A stretch of DNA of 64,000 bases from JAIKWW01 sp052169645 (GTDB lineage: Bacteria > Bacillota > Clostridia > Peptostreptococcales > Anaerovoracaceae). The stretch covers positions 51,594 to 115,593 of the forward strand of contig JBQNCA010000003.1 of assembly GCA_052169645.1 (NCBI GenBank). Reading direction: 5' to 3'. The position numbers and the translations under genes are program-made. Under the pieces are notes generated by a model that saw only the letters and a program-made list of their open reading frames with translations, was not told the DNA's origin and searched no databases. Below, piece by piece: positions 1 to 8,900 of this stretch (position 1 is its first letter; every line of letters starts with the position of its first letter).

Positions 1-129
1 TATCGTGATGCCGTAGCTTGGGCCATAGGAGAAGGTGTTACAAGCGGAACTGCGGCTTCGACCTTTTCGCCCGATGAAGCATGCAGCAGAGCGCAGATCA
101 CCACTTTCCTGTACAGAGCGTTTAACTGA
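1..129 (+). CDS. SLH-domain protein, C-terminal fragment
   Basis: Frame 1 is open from the window edge to a TGA at 127-129 and encodes the end of an S-layer homology repeat, with the typical pattern DAVAWA..EGVTSG...FSPDEACSRAQITTFLYR. SLH repeats anchor exported proteins to secondary cell-wall polymers. The C-terminal position matches the usual layout of SLH proteins, and the next gene is another SLH protein. The N-terminal part lies outside the window, so the function of the whole protein is unknown. Confidence 0.8.
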   Translation, partial: YRDAVAWAIGEGVTSGTAASTFSPDEACSRAQITTFLYRAFN

Positions 130-272
130 AGCTTAAATCAGTAACGAGTATTGATATTATTCTAAGTGCATTATTGCTGCATATTGATATTATAGTCAAT
201 ATGCGGCAAACACTTTGAATATGGTATTTATATAAATATTTCGGAGATATCTATATAATGTATATTTGAATA

Positions 273-301
273 TTGATTTTATAATCAAACTTTGTTATAC
301 T
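273..301 (+). promoter_or_regulatory. sigma-A-type promoter of SLH gene
   Basis: TTGATT at 273-278 and TATACT at 296-301 are separated by exactly 17 bases. Transcription would start near 308 and leave an AT-rich leader of about 200 bases before the TTG start at 516. The remainder of the 130-515 gap contains an inverted repeat AAACTAAC (320-327) / GTTAGTTT (397-404) but no convincing gene. Confidence 0.5.
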
Positions 302-515
302 CGGGATAATCATTAGTTCAAACTAACAGTATATTGCATAGTCGGAAACATAAAAATCATTTGATTTTGTCAATTGATTTTTTTTAAAAGCAATGAGTTA
401 GTTTAGTCTAATTTGATTATATTTATTTATGAAAGGAGTGATAAATAATAATATGCATTTTGATGCAAAGTTTATGCAAACAGTGTGATTTGATAAAAAG
501 GTTGGTGAATAGAAT

Positions 516-3464
516 TTGAAAGTTTATAAAAAAGTATTGTCGTCAGTTCTGGCATTTACCTTGATTTTTGCAGCGATTCCTCTTGCTTCGATTACAGCGG
601 CGGCAGAGGAAAGCTTGCCGGATAATATATCTGAAAATAATGAGGTGATTTCGGATTTAGTAAATTTCGATCAGGAAGAAGCTGTCGGAAACGAAACGAA
701 TGATTTGATTTTGAATGACACTGAAAGCTATGTGCTTATGAACATACCTTATGCGGATTTTTACAAGTCCGAATTGAATCCGGATTCCGCACAGGTTGAT
801 GCTGTAAGCTCGGCTACAAAGATGAAGCCTCGCACAGGAACGCTTGCTGCAGGCTCTTATCATGTAAACAGTGACGGGAGCGATATATCGGGGATTATAT
901 ATCCTGTAAAGATATCCGACAACTCCATATTGAGCGGAAAGACGGAAATTACAGACGCATCAGAGGTAACGATAGTAGTAACGAACAGAGGTAAGACTGT
1001 AACCACTACATATAGAGGTAAGGATGCACTTTTTGAAAGTCCGGATTATTCCTATTACAAACTGAGTGATGCTCCTTCGCATTATAAGGAAGTGTCGATG
1101 AACAGCGGAAATATTTCTTTTTCGGAAATCAAGGGAAGTATTGAATCTAGGGACGGAGTAACCGCCAAGCTGACTGTAGGAGCCAGACATGCAGATATTG
1201 AAATGACTCTCGAAGGGACAAGTGTCAATCCGAGTGACGCTGTAAGTGCTGTCGTACTGACTTTTAATGACAACAGCAAGCTGGGGTTGAAGCATGTTGT
1301 CAATATTTGGAGAGGCATAGAGTTGGGCGGAAGCTTTAGCGAACTGGGCGGCAAGACCGTTACAAACATACGTTATTATAAAAAAGACGGTGTTACAGAT
1401 TATCCGGTCAATATCGTGATTCCTGTCAGCCAATATGCTCTTATGAACATACCTTATGAGGATTTTTATAAAGCGGAGGGCGTAGACGGAGTTGATACCG
1501 TAACATCGGCAACTGCAAAGGCTCACGGCAATATGGCGACAGGCTCCTATCATGACGGGGCTGAAGGTACAAATATTTTGGGCGTAATCTATCCGGTGCT
1601 CATTACAGATAAAAGCAGCATTGACACTTCAAAAAAAGTTGTACCGCAAGGAGCTCAGAGTAACGATGAGGCATTGTTCGGTGCGGGAAACTATGCGTAT
1701 GTGGAGCTTGGAGATAAACCTTCGGCATTTAAAGCTCTTACAATTAATAATGGAGAATATTCCTTTGCAAAGGTAGGTGTCAGAGCATCACAATTGAATG
1801 ATATATCGGCGAGTGCAACGGTTCTGACCAGACGTGGCGATTACGAAATTAAGCTCGAAGGAGCTAATGTCGATAAGCTCAAGGAAGCAACCGTATGCGG
1901 AGTTATTCTAACGACTGACGATCGAAAGAGCTTCGCACTTCGTCATTTGGAAAATATTTGGAAGTCAATAGAATTAGCCGTCTGCACCGGTCATACCGAT
2001 ACGATAAAAGACGGAGCATTGACACCTGTAAATGATGATTATGCTCAACTTGAGGGCAAGACTGTAAATAAGATAATGTACTATACTCGTGAGTCTGACG
2101 GAAGCTATAAGCTTTACGCTATAAACTGCAATGTGCCTATTCCGGAGTATCCCGAAGCATCCTTTGAAGCTGCAAACAAAATAAAAATAAACAAGCTCTC
2201 GACTGAGGATGCCGCAAAAATTTCTACAACGGCAGAGGCAAGCCCTAAGAACTATTATTCGGCTGATATATACAAGGGTAGCGGAGCTGATAAAGCTGTC
2301 GTTGCCTCAAAGCTGAATATAGGAGCTGACGGCAGCATAGAATTGCCGGAGAACGCAGCGACAGGAACATATACTGTAGAAGTTAAACAGACAAGAGTCA
2401 GAGTTAAGGACGGCGTTGAAACAAGCTCGGATCTTTTGCTGGCAACATTGACGGCAGATCTTTCGGAAAGAGGAAAGGGAAGCAGCTCACGTGGTACGAC
2501 TCCTGCCGTAAATACGGGTAATATGGAGAATACATCGGATACATCTACCGGAGCGGACAATACTACGGCAAAGGTTATACGTGACAAGGACGGCAAAGTG
2601 ACTTCCGTTGAAGCTGCAGTGAGCAAGGAAGCGGTCGAAACGGCATCTCGGAGCGGAAAACCCGCTTCGTTGCCTGTTAAAATAAATGCATCAAGCAATG
2701 TGACGGATGCGGCACCGATTTCGGTAGCATTGCCGGACAGCGGAAATGAGGGCGTAAAGATAAAGCTTGAGATTCCGATTAATAACTCGAATTCGGGCAT
2801 CGTAGTATATATCATTACAGAGGACGGAAAACCTCAGCTTGTGAAAAGCGGAATTGCGACACAGAACGGTGTAGTGGTAGAGCTTGACAAGAGTGCAAAA
2901 TTGATGGTTGTGGATAATTCAAAGAACTTTTCGGATGTCGGGCAGAGCTGGTCTGCGGATGCCATAAGATTTGTAACAGCTCGGGAAATTTTCAACGGAA
3001 CTTCCGCAAATGCGTTCTCACCTAAGAATTTTATGAGCAGAGGTATGATTGCACAGGTGCTGTATAATTTCGACAGTAAAGCGAAGGCTTCGACTTCAAA
3101 CGGTTTCAGCGATATAAGCAAAGACAGCTGGTATGCGGATGCTGTAGGCTGGGCGGCAGCCGAGAATATAGTAACGGGATATTCAGCAGATAATTTCGGA
3201 GGTGAAGACAATATAACCAGAGAGCAGATGGTTGCCATACTTTATCGATATGCGGAAAAATGCGGCTGTGATATGAATCCGGGAAAGGATGCGGCACTCG
3301 GTTTTGCGGATTCCGCCGAAGTAAGCGATTTTGCTCAGCCTGCGATGAAATGGGCATCAGCGACAGGCATCATAAACGGTTCAAACGGCAGAGTTATGGC
3401 TAAGGAAAAGGTAAGCAGAGAGCAGGCAGCTGCTATTATTATGAGATTTGTCGCCTTGCTGTAG
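516..3464 (+). CDS. SLH-anchored surface protein with duplicated Tp47-like domains
   Basis: A 982-residue exported protein starting at TTG; no upstream in-frame ATG is available and the N-terminus is a clear signal peptide (basic MKVYKK, hydrophobic core, cleavage near ITAAAEE). Two homologous domains follow, each opening with a Y(V/A)LMNIPY.DFYK motif (about residues 73 and 309) and containing a VSSAT/VTSAT and GSYH segment. I associate this pattern with Treponema Tp47-like penicillin-binding families, but only from memory. A Ser/Thr-rich linker leads to a small beta-domain and three C-terminal SLH repeats (from about residue 808), which should tether it to the cell wall. Function is unknown; adhesion or ligand binding is plausible. 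Confidence 0.75.
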   Translation: MKVYKKVLSSVLAFTLIFAAIPLASITAAAEESLPDNISENNEVISDLVNFDQEEAVGNETNDLILNDTESYVLMNIPYADFYKSELNPDSAQVDAVSSATKMKPRTGTLAAGSYHVNSDGSDISGIIYPVKISDNSILSGKTEITDASEVTIVVTNRGKTVTTTYRGKDALFESPDYSYYKLSDAPSHYKEVSMNSGNISFSEIKGSIESRDGVTAKLTVGARHADIEMTLEGTSVNPSDAVSAVVLTFNDNSKLGLKHVVNIWRGIELGGSFSELGGKTVTNIRYYKKDGVTDYPVNIVIPVSQYALMNIPYEDFYKAEGVDGVDTVTSATAKAHGNMATGSYHDGAEGTNILGVIYPVLITDKSSIDTSKKVVPQGAQSNDEALFGAGNYAYVELGDKPSAFKALTINNGEYSFAKVGVRASQLNDISASATVLTRRGDYEIKLEGANVDKLKEATVCGVILTTDDRKSFALRHLENIWKSIELAVCTGHTDTIKDGALTPVNDDYAQLEGKTVNKIMYYTRESDGSYKLYAINCNVPIPEYPEASFEAANKIKINKLSTEDAAKISTTAEASPKNYYSADIYKGSGADKAVVASKLNIGADGSIELPENAATGTYTVEVKQTRVRVKDGVETSSDLLLATLTADLSERGKGSSSRGTTPAVNTGNMENTSDTSTGADNTTAKVIRDKDGKVTSVEAAVSKEAVETASRSGKPASLPVKINASSNVTDAAPISVALPDSGNEGVKIKLEIPINNSNSGIVVYIITEDGKPQLVKSGIATQNGVVVELDKSAKLMVVDNSKNFSDVGQSWSADAIRFVTAREIFNGTSANAFSPKNFMSRGMIAQVLYNFDSKAKASTSNGFSDISKDSWYADAVGWAAAENIVTGYSADNFGGEDNITREQMVAILYRYAEKCGCDMNPGKDAALGFADSAEVSDFAQPAMKWASATGIINGSNGRVMAKEKVSREQAAAIIMRFVALL

Positions 3465-3493
3465 GAATGCGTTGATATAAGAATATTACATGG

Positions 3494-3545
3494 AACAGGC
3501 GATGTGTCGGAATGAAATATTTCAGGTGCACCGCCTGTTTTTTAT
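3494..3545 (+). terminator. Rho-independent terminator after SLH gene
   Basis: AACAGGCG (3494-3501) pairs with CGCCTGTT (3532-3539), followed by a run of T. It lies 30 bases after the SLH gene stop and separates it from the kinase gene. Confidence 0.75.
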
Positions 3546-3708
3546 GAATAAAGGATAAACAGCACTGTTTGCAGCTTATAATCCCTTTTAATTTTGTTGT
3601 TTTCATTAATTTTCTATAATAAGCAAGAAATTCATTGTATTTTTTTGATTTTATGTTAAATTAGATATATGATGATTTTTCTTGAAATTGATGTAGTGGA
3701 GCTTGTTT

Positions 3709-4896
3709 ATGAGCAAAAGTCAGAAGATAGAGGAAATGCTTAATGAGAAGTTCAGGAGCAGATACAGGGGGTTGCTTACTCTGAGCGATCTTCCTCTTGC
3801 AACGGTTGATGTGAATGGAAATCTGATAGCTGAAGGAATTCCGATGCCGGATTTTTGCAAACAGGTTTGTCAGGATGAACCGGGCAGGATTTGCGAGCAT
3901 CTCAGAAGCTTCATAACTGAAGGAGTGGATGACGATTGCATGAAGCTGCCGATTTGTAAAAACGGTTTGCATTGTCTGATCGCCCCGATCAGAGATACTG
4001 ACAGAACAAGAGCATATCTTGTAGGAGGCTTTACTTATTCACCCGACACCGAATATTTGAAGTTTATATTGGATCTCCGTGAATTGGATAAAAAGCACGG
4101 AAGAGGAACCGAATTTGTAGCTAAAACCTTTGCGGCGCTTCAAACCGTGCCGATTCAAAAGGCGGAAGCGCACAGACAGCTGTGTTTGTATTTGGCTCAG
4201 AGTATATCCCGATGGCTTTCAGGCGGAGCTGCAGAGGAACAATCCATAGAAAAGGATTTGCTGGAACGGCGAATAAGAGAGCTTGAAGCCAAGGACGAGC
4301 CTATGTCGGTTAATCCGAATTTTTTATTTAACACCTTGAATTGTATAGCAAGGATAGCATTTTTTGAAAAAGCTTCGGAAACTGAGACTCTTATATATTA
4401 TCTGTCCGATATATTGAGATTCAATGCACGTACGGAATTTTATCTGAGAAATCTTCAAATGGAAATGGAGATGATAGAAAAATATCTTTATATACAGAAG
4501 GCTCGCTTCAAAACGAGGCTTCAATATGAGCTTGATTTGCCGGATTACATAAAATCGTGTAATATTCCCAATATGGTAATCCTTCCTATCGTTGAAAATG
4601 CGCTTGTGCACGGAATTTTGCTCAAACGTGAAGGCGGGACTGTGAGGATTACGGCGGAGAGCAGAGATGATAAGGTTGTAATATTCGTAATTGACAACGG
4701 TCAGGGCTTTTCTCAAGAGAAGCTCAAGACCTTGAAAGAAAGTGATTTTACTGCTGATGACAACAGCAGTCTTTGTCTGACAAATCGAAGATTAAAAAAT
4801 TATTACGGCAAAGATTACGGCATAGATGTTGTAAAGTCCGATTTCAGCGGGAGCACTGTATCAATAACCATTGCAAACAGCTTGTTTATGGGGTAG
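3709..4896 (+). CDS. PocR-domain sensor histidine kinase, phospho-acceptor His missing
   Basis: I chose ATG 3709 because GGAG sits 7 bases upstream. Residues about 10-165 match the PocR sensory domain, with the cysteine-rich FCKQVCQDEPGRICEH segment; PocR domains are associated with sensing small alcohols or hydrocarbon derivatives that feed microcompartments. A LytS/YesM-type kinase core follows, with N-box VENALVHG and G-box DNGQGF. The conserved NPHFLFN phospho-acceptor motif reads NPNFLFN, with codon AAT at 4318-4320, so His is replaced by Asn. The ATPase half appears intact. The response regulator gene starts 3 bases downstream, so the two form one unit. It probably senses a substrate of the BMC, but how it would signal is unclear. 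Confidence 0.8.
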   Translation: MSKSQKIEEMLNEKFRSRYRGLLTLSDLPLATVDVNGNLIAEGIPMPDFCKQVCQDEPGRICEHLRSFITEGVDDDCMKLPICKNGLHCLIAPIRDTDRTRAYLVGGFTYSPDTEYLKFILDLRELDKKHGRGTEFVAKTFAALQTVPIQKAEAHRQLCLYLAQSISRWLSGGAAEEQSIEKDLLERRIRELEAKDEPMSVNPNFLFNTLNCIARIAFFEKASETETLIYYLSDILRFNARTEFYLRNLQMEMEMIEKYLYIQKARFKTRLQYELDLPDYIKSCNIPNMVILPIVENALVHGILLKREGGTVRITAESRDDKVVIFVIDNGQGFSQEKLKTLKESDFTADDNSSLCLTNRRLKNYYGKDYGIDVVKSDFSGSTVSITIANSLFMG

Positions 4897-4899
4897 CTT

Positions 4900-5694
4900 A
4901 TGAGTGGAATACTTATAGTTGATAACGACGATCTCGAACTGGATTTTATCAAAGAGATGATTAGGGAAGAAGTCGGGACTCAATACAAATTGCAGACTTG
5001 TATTGACGGAAGGCATGCGGTTAAAACGGCAAGGCATATGGCTCCTGATATTATTGTCATGGACATAATGTTGTCAGATATGGACGGAATGGATGCTGCG
5101 GAGGAGATCAGCAAGATGCTCCCTGATTGCTGTATAAGCATTTTGACTGCATGTGCGGATTTTCATTATGCGAAGCGTGCCATACATATTCATATTTTTG
5201 ATTATATGCTGAAGCCGGTGCGTCCGGATGAATTCAAAAAAACGCTTAGAAATATGTTATCCTTTATCGAGGGCAGAAATGAACGGAAAAATCTGTTTCC
5301 TGTCTATGCAGGCAATGATGCGGATAATGTTGAGCAGAAAAATTTCATAGAAGATTCCATTCAGTATATTCAGGAGCACTACAAGGAAAGATTGAAGCTG
5401 TCGCAGGTGGCATCCAGAGTATATATGAATACTCAATATTTTTCACGTGTTTTTAAACGAGAGCTGGGAATATCATTTACGGAATATGTAAATCAACTGA
5501 AAATAAAATATGCGTGTCAGCTCCTTGAGACGACCAACTATCCTGCGTACCGCATAGCAAGCGAATGCGGGTTTACAGATCCTTCATATTTCAACAGAGT
5601 ATTTTGCCTGTATATGAACCAAACGCCTCAGAAATACAAAAAATCTTATAGAATAGAAAAAGATAATCAAAGAGAAAAAGAAGAAACCGAGTAG
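4900..5694 (+). CDS. Response regulator, receiver plus AraC-type HTH (YesN-like)
   Basis: The receiver domain (residues 1-120) keeps the acidic pocket (VDNDD), the phosphorylatable Asp55 in IIVMDIML, a switch Thr (ILTACAD) and the conserved Lys in LKPV. The C-terminal 100 residues form a two-helix-turn-helix AraC domain ending in the typical GFTDPSYFNRVF / TPQKYKK signature. It is translationally linked to the PocR kinase. Because it lies between a satellite EutS/EutP pair and the choline BMC operon, it is the best local candidate for their activator. That role is inferred from context. Confidence 0.85.
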   Translation: MSGILIVDNDDLELDFIKEMIREEVGTQYKLQTCIDGRHAVKTARHMAPDIIVMDIMLSDMDGMDAAEEISKMLPDCCISILTACADFHYAKRAIHIHIFDYMLKPVRPDEFKKTLRNMLSFIEGRNERKNLFPVYAGNDADNVEQKNFIEDSIQYIQEHYKERLKLSQVASRVYMNTQYFSRVFKRELGISFTEYVNQLKIKYACQLLETTNYPAYRIASECGFTDPSYFNRVFCLYMNQTPQKYKKSYRIEKDNQREKEETE

Positions 5695-5711
5695 CTTTTT
5701 ACTCGGTTTCT
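5682..5711. terminator. Shared convergent terminator overlapping two gene ends
   Basis: A 12-bp perfect stem, AGAAACCGAGTA (5682-5693) with TACTCGGTTTCT (5700-5711), and a 6-base loop. The ends of the + strand response regulator gene and the - strand EutP-like gene both lie inside the stem. The - strand reads into a U-rich tract; the + strand has a weaker one. Confidence 0.7.
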
Positions 5712-6307
5712 CTTATGGAATGCCCCAAGATGTCCTCCCCGACATTCACGTTATAAACTTTACGCTTATAATGGAGATTATCATAAATCTGCATGCTTTC
5801 ATCCACTAAGCTGTAGCTCCCGCCCAAGGTATTGAAGCTTTGTTGATTTTCCTTTGCCTGCTCCCACGGCATGATATCCCCTTCATCTCGGAGATGTTCC
5901 AAAAGCTCGGGTATGCCTTCGCCGGTATAAGAACTGATATAAAAAATTTTTCTGCAGCCTGCCAGCCTGAGCCAAGCCGCCGCCTGTTCGGGATTTGCCA
6001 ATCTATGATCAGTCTTAGTAACTATTCCCACGACTTCCCTGTTTGCAAGGACAGTTATGCAGGGCGGATACAAAGAGTACGGCTCTATGGCGCTCAAAAG
6101 AAGCCCTACTACATCAGCTTCATATGAAAATGTCGCCAAGGCGCCGCTCAGCCTGTTGGTCTCGGCATATTCTCCGGGAGTATCAATTATCACGTCAAAG
6201 GTATTGACATATTGAGTTTTATGATAGCTTATGGTTTTGCCGCGCATCGCTTGAGTCAGTGATGTCTTTCCGCATTCACTGCGTCCGATGAAGATGATTT
6301 TACGCAT
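5699..6307 (-). CDS. EutP/PduV-like GTPase (second copy) with C-terminal extension
   Basis: A P-loop GRSECGKTS near the N-terminus, a DTPGEY switch-II-like motif and a TKTD base-specificity motif identify a small Ras-like GTPase of the EutP/PduV group associated with microcompartments. It is about 50 residues longer than the paralogue at 17.7 kb (202 against 149). The extra C-terminal tail is polar and aromatic with no recognised domain. It lies 8 bases downstream of an EutS-like shell gene on the same strand, repeating the EutS-EutP order of the main operon. The exact role of this GTPase family is unresolved; shell association or BMC positioning has been proposed. Confidence 0.8.
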   Translation of the reverse strand: MRKIIFIGRSECGKTSLTQAMRGKTISYHKTQYVNTFDVIIDTPGEYAETNRLSGALATFSYEADVVGLLLSAIEPYSLYPPCITVLANREVVGIVTKTDHRLANPEQAAAWLRLAGCRKIFYISSYTGEGIPELLEHLRDEGDIMPWEQAKENQQSFNTLGGSYSLVDESMQIYDNLHYKRKVYNVNVGEDILGHSIRETE

Positions 6308-6315
6308 AAAGCGTC

Positions 6316-6714
6316 CTACCTTTTGGTGATTTTACAGGCTGCAAACCCGAGCTCTTCGCTGAAATAATCAACTATTTCATTTACAGCGGTTTCAACCTCG
6401 GCCAGTTCACCGGTTATTATAAGAGTTCCGGAAAATCTGTCTACAAATCCGAGATATATATCAGCTGCCTTGGTTGCGATATCTGCGGCAATAACGGATG
6501 ATTCATACGGAATCAGAGTCATAATACCGATTGCAGCTCCTTCATAGTCTATGTCGGGGTTGAGTCCCAGTTTCTGATATATTATCGGCTGAGGTCCGCC
6601 TATTATATGAGCCAGAGAAATCTGATTTCCCGGTACCGTTTCCTGTATTATTCGCATCATGCCGTTCGAGGATGTCGACAGCATATCGGTAAAATTTTTG
6701 TCATTATAATTCAT
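6316..6714 (-). CDS. EutS/PduU-like BMC shell protein (second copy)
   Basis: A circularly permuted single-domain BMC protein, 132 residues from the ATG at 6714. I prefer that start to one 13 codons upstream because AAAGGTGG lies 8 bases before it. Motifs shared with the paralogue at 17.4 kb are RIIQE(T/S)VPG, (L/I)AHII, IGI(M/L)T(L/I).PYE, AADIATKAAD and GFVDRFSG. EutS/PduU proteins form hexamers with a beta-barrel cap over the pore. The N-terminus here is longer and it carries an insertion near residue 50. A dyad (6760-6783) lies just upstream. Confidence 0.85.
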   Translation of the reverse strand: MNYNDKNFTDMLSTSSNGMMRIIQETVPGNQISLAHIIGGPQPIIYQKLGLNPDIDYEGAAIGIMTLIPYESSVIAADIATKAADIYLGFVDRFSGTLIITGELAEVETAVNEIVDYFSEELGFAACKITKR

Positions 6715-6759
6715 ATAAATGTCCACCTTTTTATCTGAATAGAAGTATAGCAAATTAAC

Positions 6760-6783
6760 CGGATAATAAATTGAAATTATCCG
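6760..6783 (-). promoter_or_regulatory. Dyad operator candidate upstream of second EutS/EutP pair
   Basis: CGGATAAT (6760-6767) and ATTATCCG (6776-6783) form a perfect 8-bp inverted repeat with an 8-base spacer. On the minus strand a TATACT -10 candidate lies at 6744-6749 with no good -35, so the dyad covers the -35 region, as expected for activator-dependent promoters. The protein that binds is not known. Confidence 0.45.
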
Positions 6784-6990
6784 AGTTTAGAAATCAAATT
6801 TCATACTTTAAAATTTTAAGTGAAGATAAGGAATAAAAAGATTTTTCAATTATATCTTATTACTACAATAATTTTTCACATATAATCAAATAATCGTGCT
6901 ACTTCGGCTATGTTTTGTTTTATTTGAAATTTTGCCGATTTGATATAATTACAAGTATATGAGGAATATTGTATCGGATGGGAGAATTTT

Positions 6991-7971
6991 ATGAAGGGTA
7001 TGGAGCTGGCTAGAGCCTATTATGAAAAATACGGGAGAGATATGATTTCTTCAAAATTCCCGAAGTATGAGGAGCGTGCGGCTTGCGGACTGGCGGGCGA
7101 AGGCTCTGAATGTTTCGGATATGATGACGAGATTTCAACCGATCACGATTTCGGACCGTCCTTTTGTATATGGCTTACCGCAGAGGATTATGAGACTGTA
7201 GGAGCTATAATGCAGGATGAATATAAGAAGCTTCCCGGAGATTTCCTCGGATATAAGCCAAGAAAAGCATCCGACGGAGGCGAAGGTCGTGTCGGAGTTA
7301 TCTGTATGGATGATTTTTTCAAGAGGCAGATAGGACGTGCGGATGCGGAGCTTACCGTACGTGAATGGCTGACAGTGCCGGAAACCCGTTTTGCGACAGT
7401 GACGAACGGTGAGGTGTTCAACGATCCTCTCGGCAGATTTACGGCAATAAGAGAAAAATTATCGGAGTATTATCCGGAGGATGTTCGTAGAAAAAAACTT
7501 GCAGCAAGGGCGGCTATTATGGGGCAAGCGGGTCAGTACAATTATCCTCGCAGTATGAAACGTGGAGAAACCGTTGCAGCCATGTATGCACTCAATGAAT
7601 TTATTACCCATGCAATATCGACGGTTTATCTCATAAATCGCAGATATATGCCATATTATAAATGGATGCATCACGGTATTTTCGAGCTTCCTTTTTTGGG
7701 AAGTAAGGTCGGTGAATTGACACGCACTTTGGCGGAGAACGGTTGCAATCAGTCTGCATGGAGCGCTTATCCTCAGGGCTGTGGTGATGCCTTGAATTTG
7801 GAAGACAACAATGTGCTTGTCATTGAAAAAATTTGCAGACTGATATCCGAAGAGCTTCAGCTTGAAGGACTTTCCCGCACCGGAAGCAGCTTTATGGTGG
7901 ATCAGGGAATTTCGGTAATGCAAAGTATCAGCGACCCGCAGATTAGGTCCATGCACCTTATGGTGGGATAA
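6991..7971 (+). CDS. DUF4037-type nucleotidyltransferase-like protein
   Basis: A 326-residue soluble protein that I recognise as the DUF4037 family. Near the N-terminus Gly38-Ser39 followed by Asp51-x-Asp53 resembles the catalytic motif of nucleotidyltransferase-fold enzymes. The rest is mainly helical and rich in aromatic residues. GGGAG lies 7 bases before the ATG. The DUF4125 gene follows after 15-25 bases, so the two are probably co-transcribed. No substrate can be assigned from sequence. Confidence 0.7.
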   Translation: MKGMELARAYYEKYGRDMISSKFPKYEERAACGLAGEGSECFGYDDEISTDHDFGPSFCIWLTAEDYETVGAIMQDEYKKLPGDFLGYKPRKASDGGEGRVGVICMDDFFKRQIGRADAELTVREWLTVPETRFATVTNGEVFNDPLGRFTAIREKLSEYYPEDVRRKKLAARAAIMGQAGQYNYPRSMKRGETVAAMYALNEFITHAISTVYLINRRYMPYYKWMHHGIFELPFLGSKVGELTRTLAENGCNQSAWSAYPQGCGDALNLEDNNVLVIEKICRLISEELQLEGLSRTGSSFMVDQGISVMQSISDPQIRSMHLMVG

Positions 7972-7995
7972 TTACATATAGGAGATGTGTGTAGT

Positions 7996-8604
7996 ATGAA
8001 TGTTATTGCAAAAATTATAGCTATGGAATGGGAACAGTTTCAAAAGGTTCAGGGACAGAACGGCAGAGCGGCTTGTCAGGAAGATCCTAAAGGCTTTGTA
8101 GTCAATAGACTTGCTCAGTTTCTTACATGGGATGAAATTACTCTTGAAGGATACTGCCGAGATTTGGAAAATGCTGTGGCTGAGGGTAGAAATCTGATGA
8201 CGGAAAAGTATGCCCGAATGATGAGAGATACTCAGCCTCAGGAATACGGGAAGCTTTGCGAGTTTCTGCCTGAAATAGAATCTGTGAGAGTGATGCTGGT
8301 AGAAAAGATAATATCAATACAGACAATCTGGCAAAAGGAGTTTATGGAAAGATATCCGATGATTGCAAACGGCTCCAGACCTTTGTCGAGCAGTAAAAAC
8401 AATCCGGACAGCACCGGTTTCAGAACTTATCTGAGAAGCGAATTATATACGCTTTCAGAAAGAACCCTGCGCAATTATCTTGCTCATATAAAAGATTTAC
8501 AGGCACAGGGCAGAAATATGACTATAGAGAATCTTGAATATGTGGCAAAGCTTTACGGGTTTAAGTCTTTACAGGAAATGGAGAATCTCAGCGTTAAGCA
8601 TTAA
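7996..8604 (+). CDS. DUF4125 family protein
   Basis: A protein of about 200 residues that appears to belong to DUF4125. It starts either at GTG 7987 or ATG 7996; AGGAG at 7980-7984 is only 2 bases from the GTG, so ATG 7996 is preferred. The sequence is helical, with an MEWEQF N-terminal motif, and shows no enzyme motif I know. It pairs with the DUF4037 gene upstream. Function unknown. Confidence 0.65.
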   Translation: MNVIAKIIAMEWEQFQKVQGQNGRAACQEDPKGFVVNRLAQFLTWDEITLEGYCRDLENAVAEGRNLMTEKYARMMRDTQPQEYGKLCEFLPEIESVRVMLVEKIISIQTIWQKEFMERYPMIANGSRPLSSSKNNPDSTGFRTYLRSELYTLSERTLRNYLAHIKDLQAQGRNMTIENLEYVAKLYGFKSLQEMENLSVKH

Positions 8605-8652
8605 GCCGCAGTTGAATAATATACAGTGACACGATTTTCTGAATTAAAGCAG

Positions 8653-8734
8653 TAAAAATAGCAGCCCGAATGTTAAGCAAACCGAACTTCGACTTTCGGG
8701 TATGCTTTAAGTCTATGAGGGACTGCTATTTTTA
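8653..8734. terminator. Long structured hairpin with alternative inner pairings
   Basis: TAAAAATAGCAG (8653-8664) pairs with CTGCTATTTTTA (8723-8734), giving A and T tails on both strands as in a bidirectional terminator. Inside, TTAAGCA (8673-8679) can pair with TGCTTTAA (8703-8710), and TTCGGG (8695-8700) can pair either with CCCGAA (8665-8670) or with CCGAA (8682-8686). The remainder of the 8605-8900 gap shows nothing I can call. Confidence 0.6.
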
Positions 8735-8900
8735 ATTATAGGACAAATGAGCTGCTATTCTGCGGCTTTAAACTGTGCAGGGAGCATTATGCATCGCTGT
8801 TAAAATTTTCATTGCAACAGCTTACTGAAAGCTTCAAGCTAAGAGGGAATACTGATTATTGTATTGATTTTAATTTATAAAATGTAAGGAGGAAATTGTT

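Noticed and set aside
320..404. AAACTAAC/GTTAGTTT inverted repeat as a terminator
   Set aside because: The spacer of 69 bases is too long and no T run follows.
5695..6760. ANTAR/EutV-type antiterminator control of the eut-like genes
   Set aside because: The local response regulator has an AraC DNA-binding domain, and no pair of EutV-type hairpins was found in the leaders.
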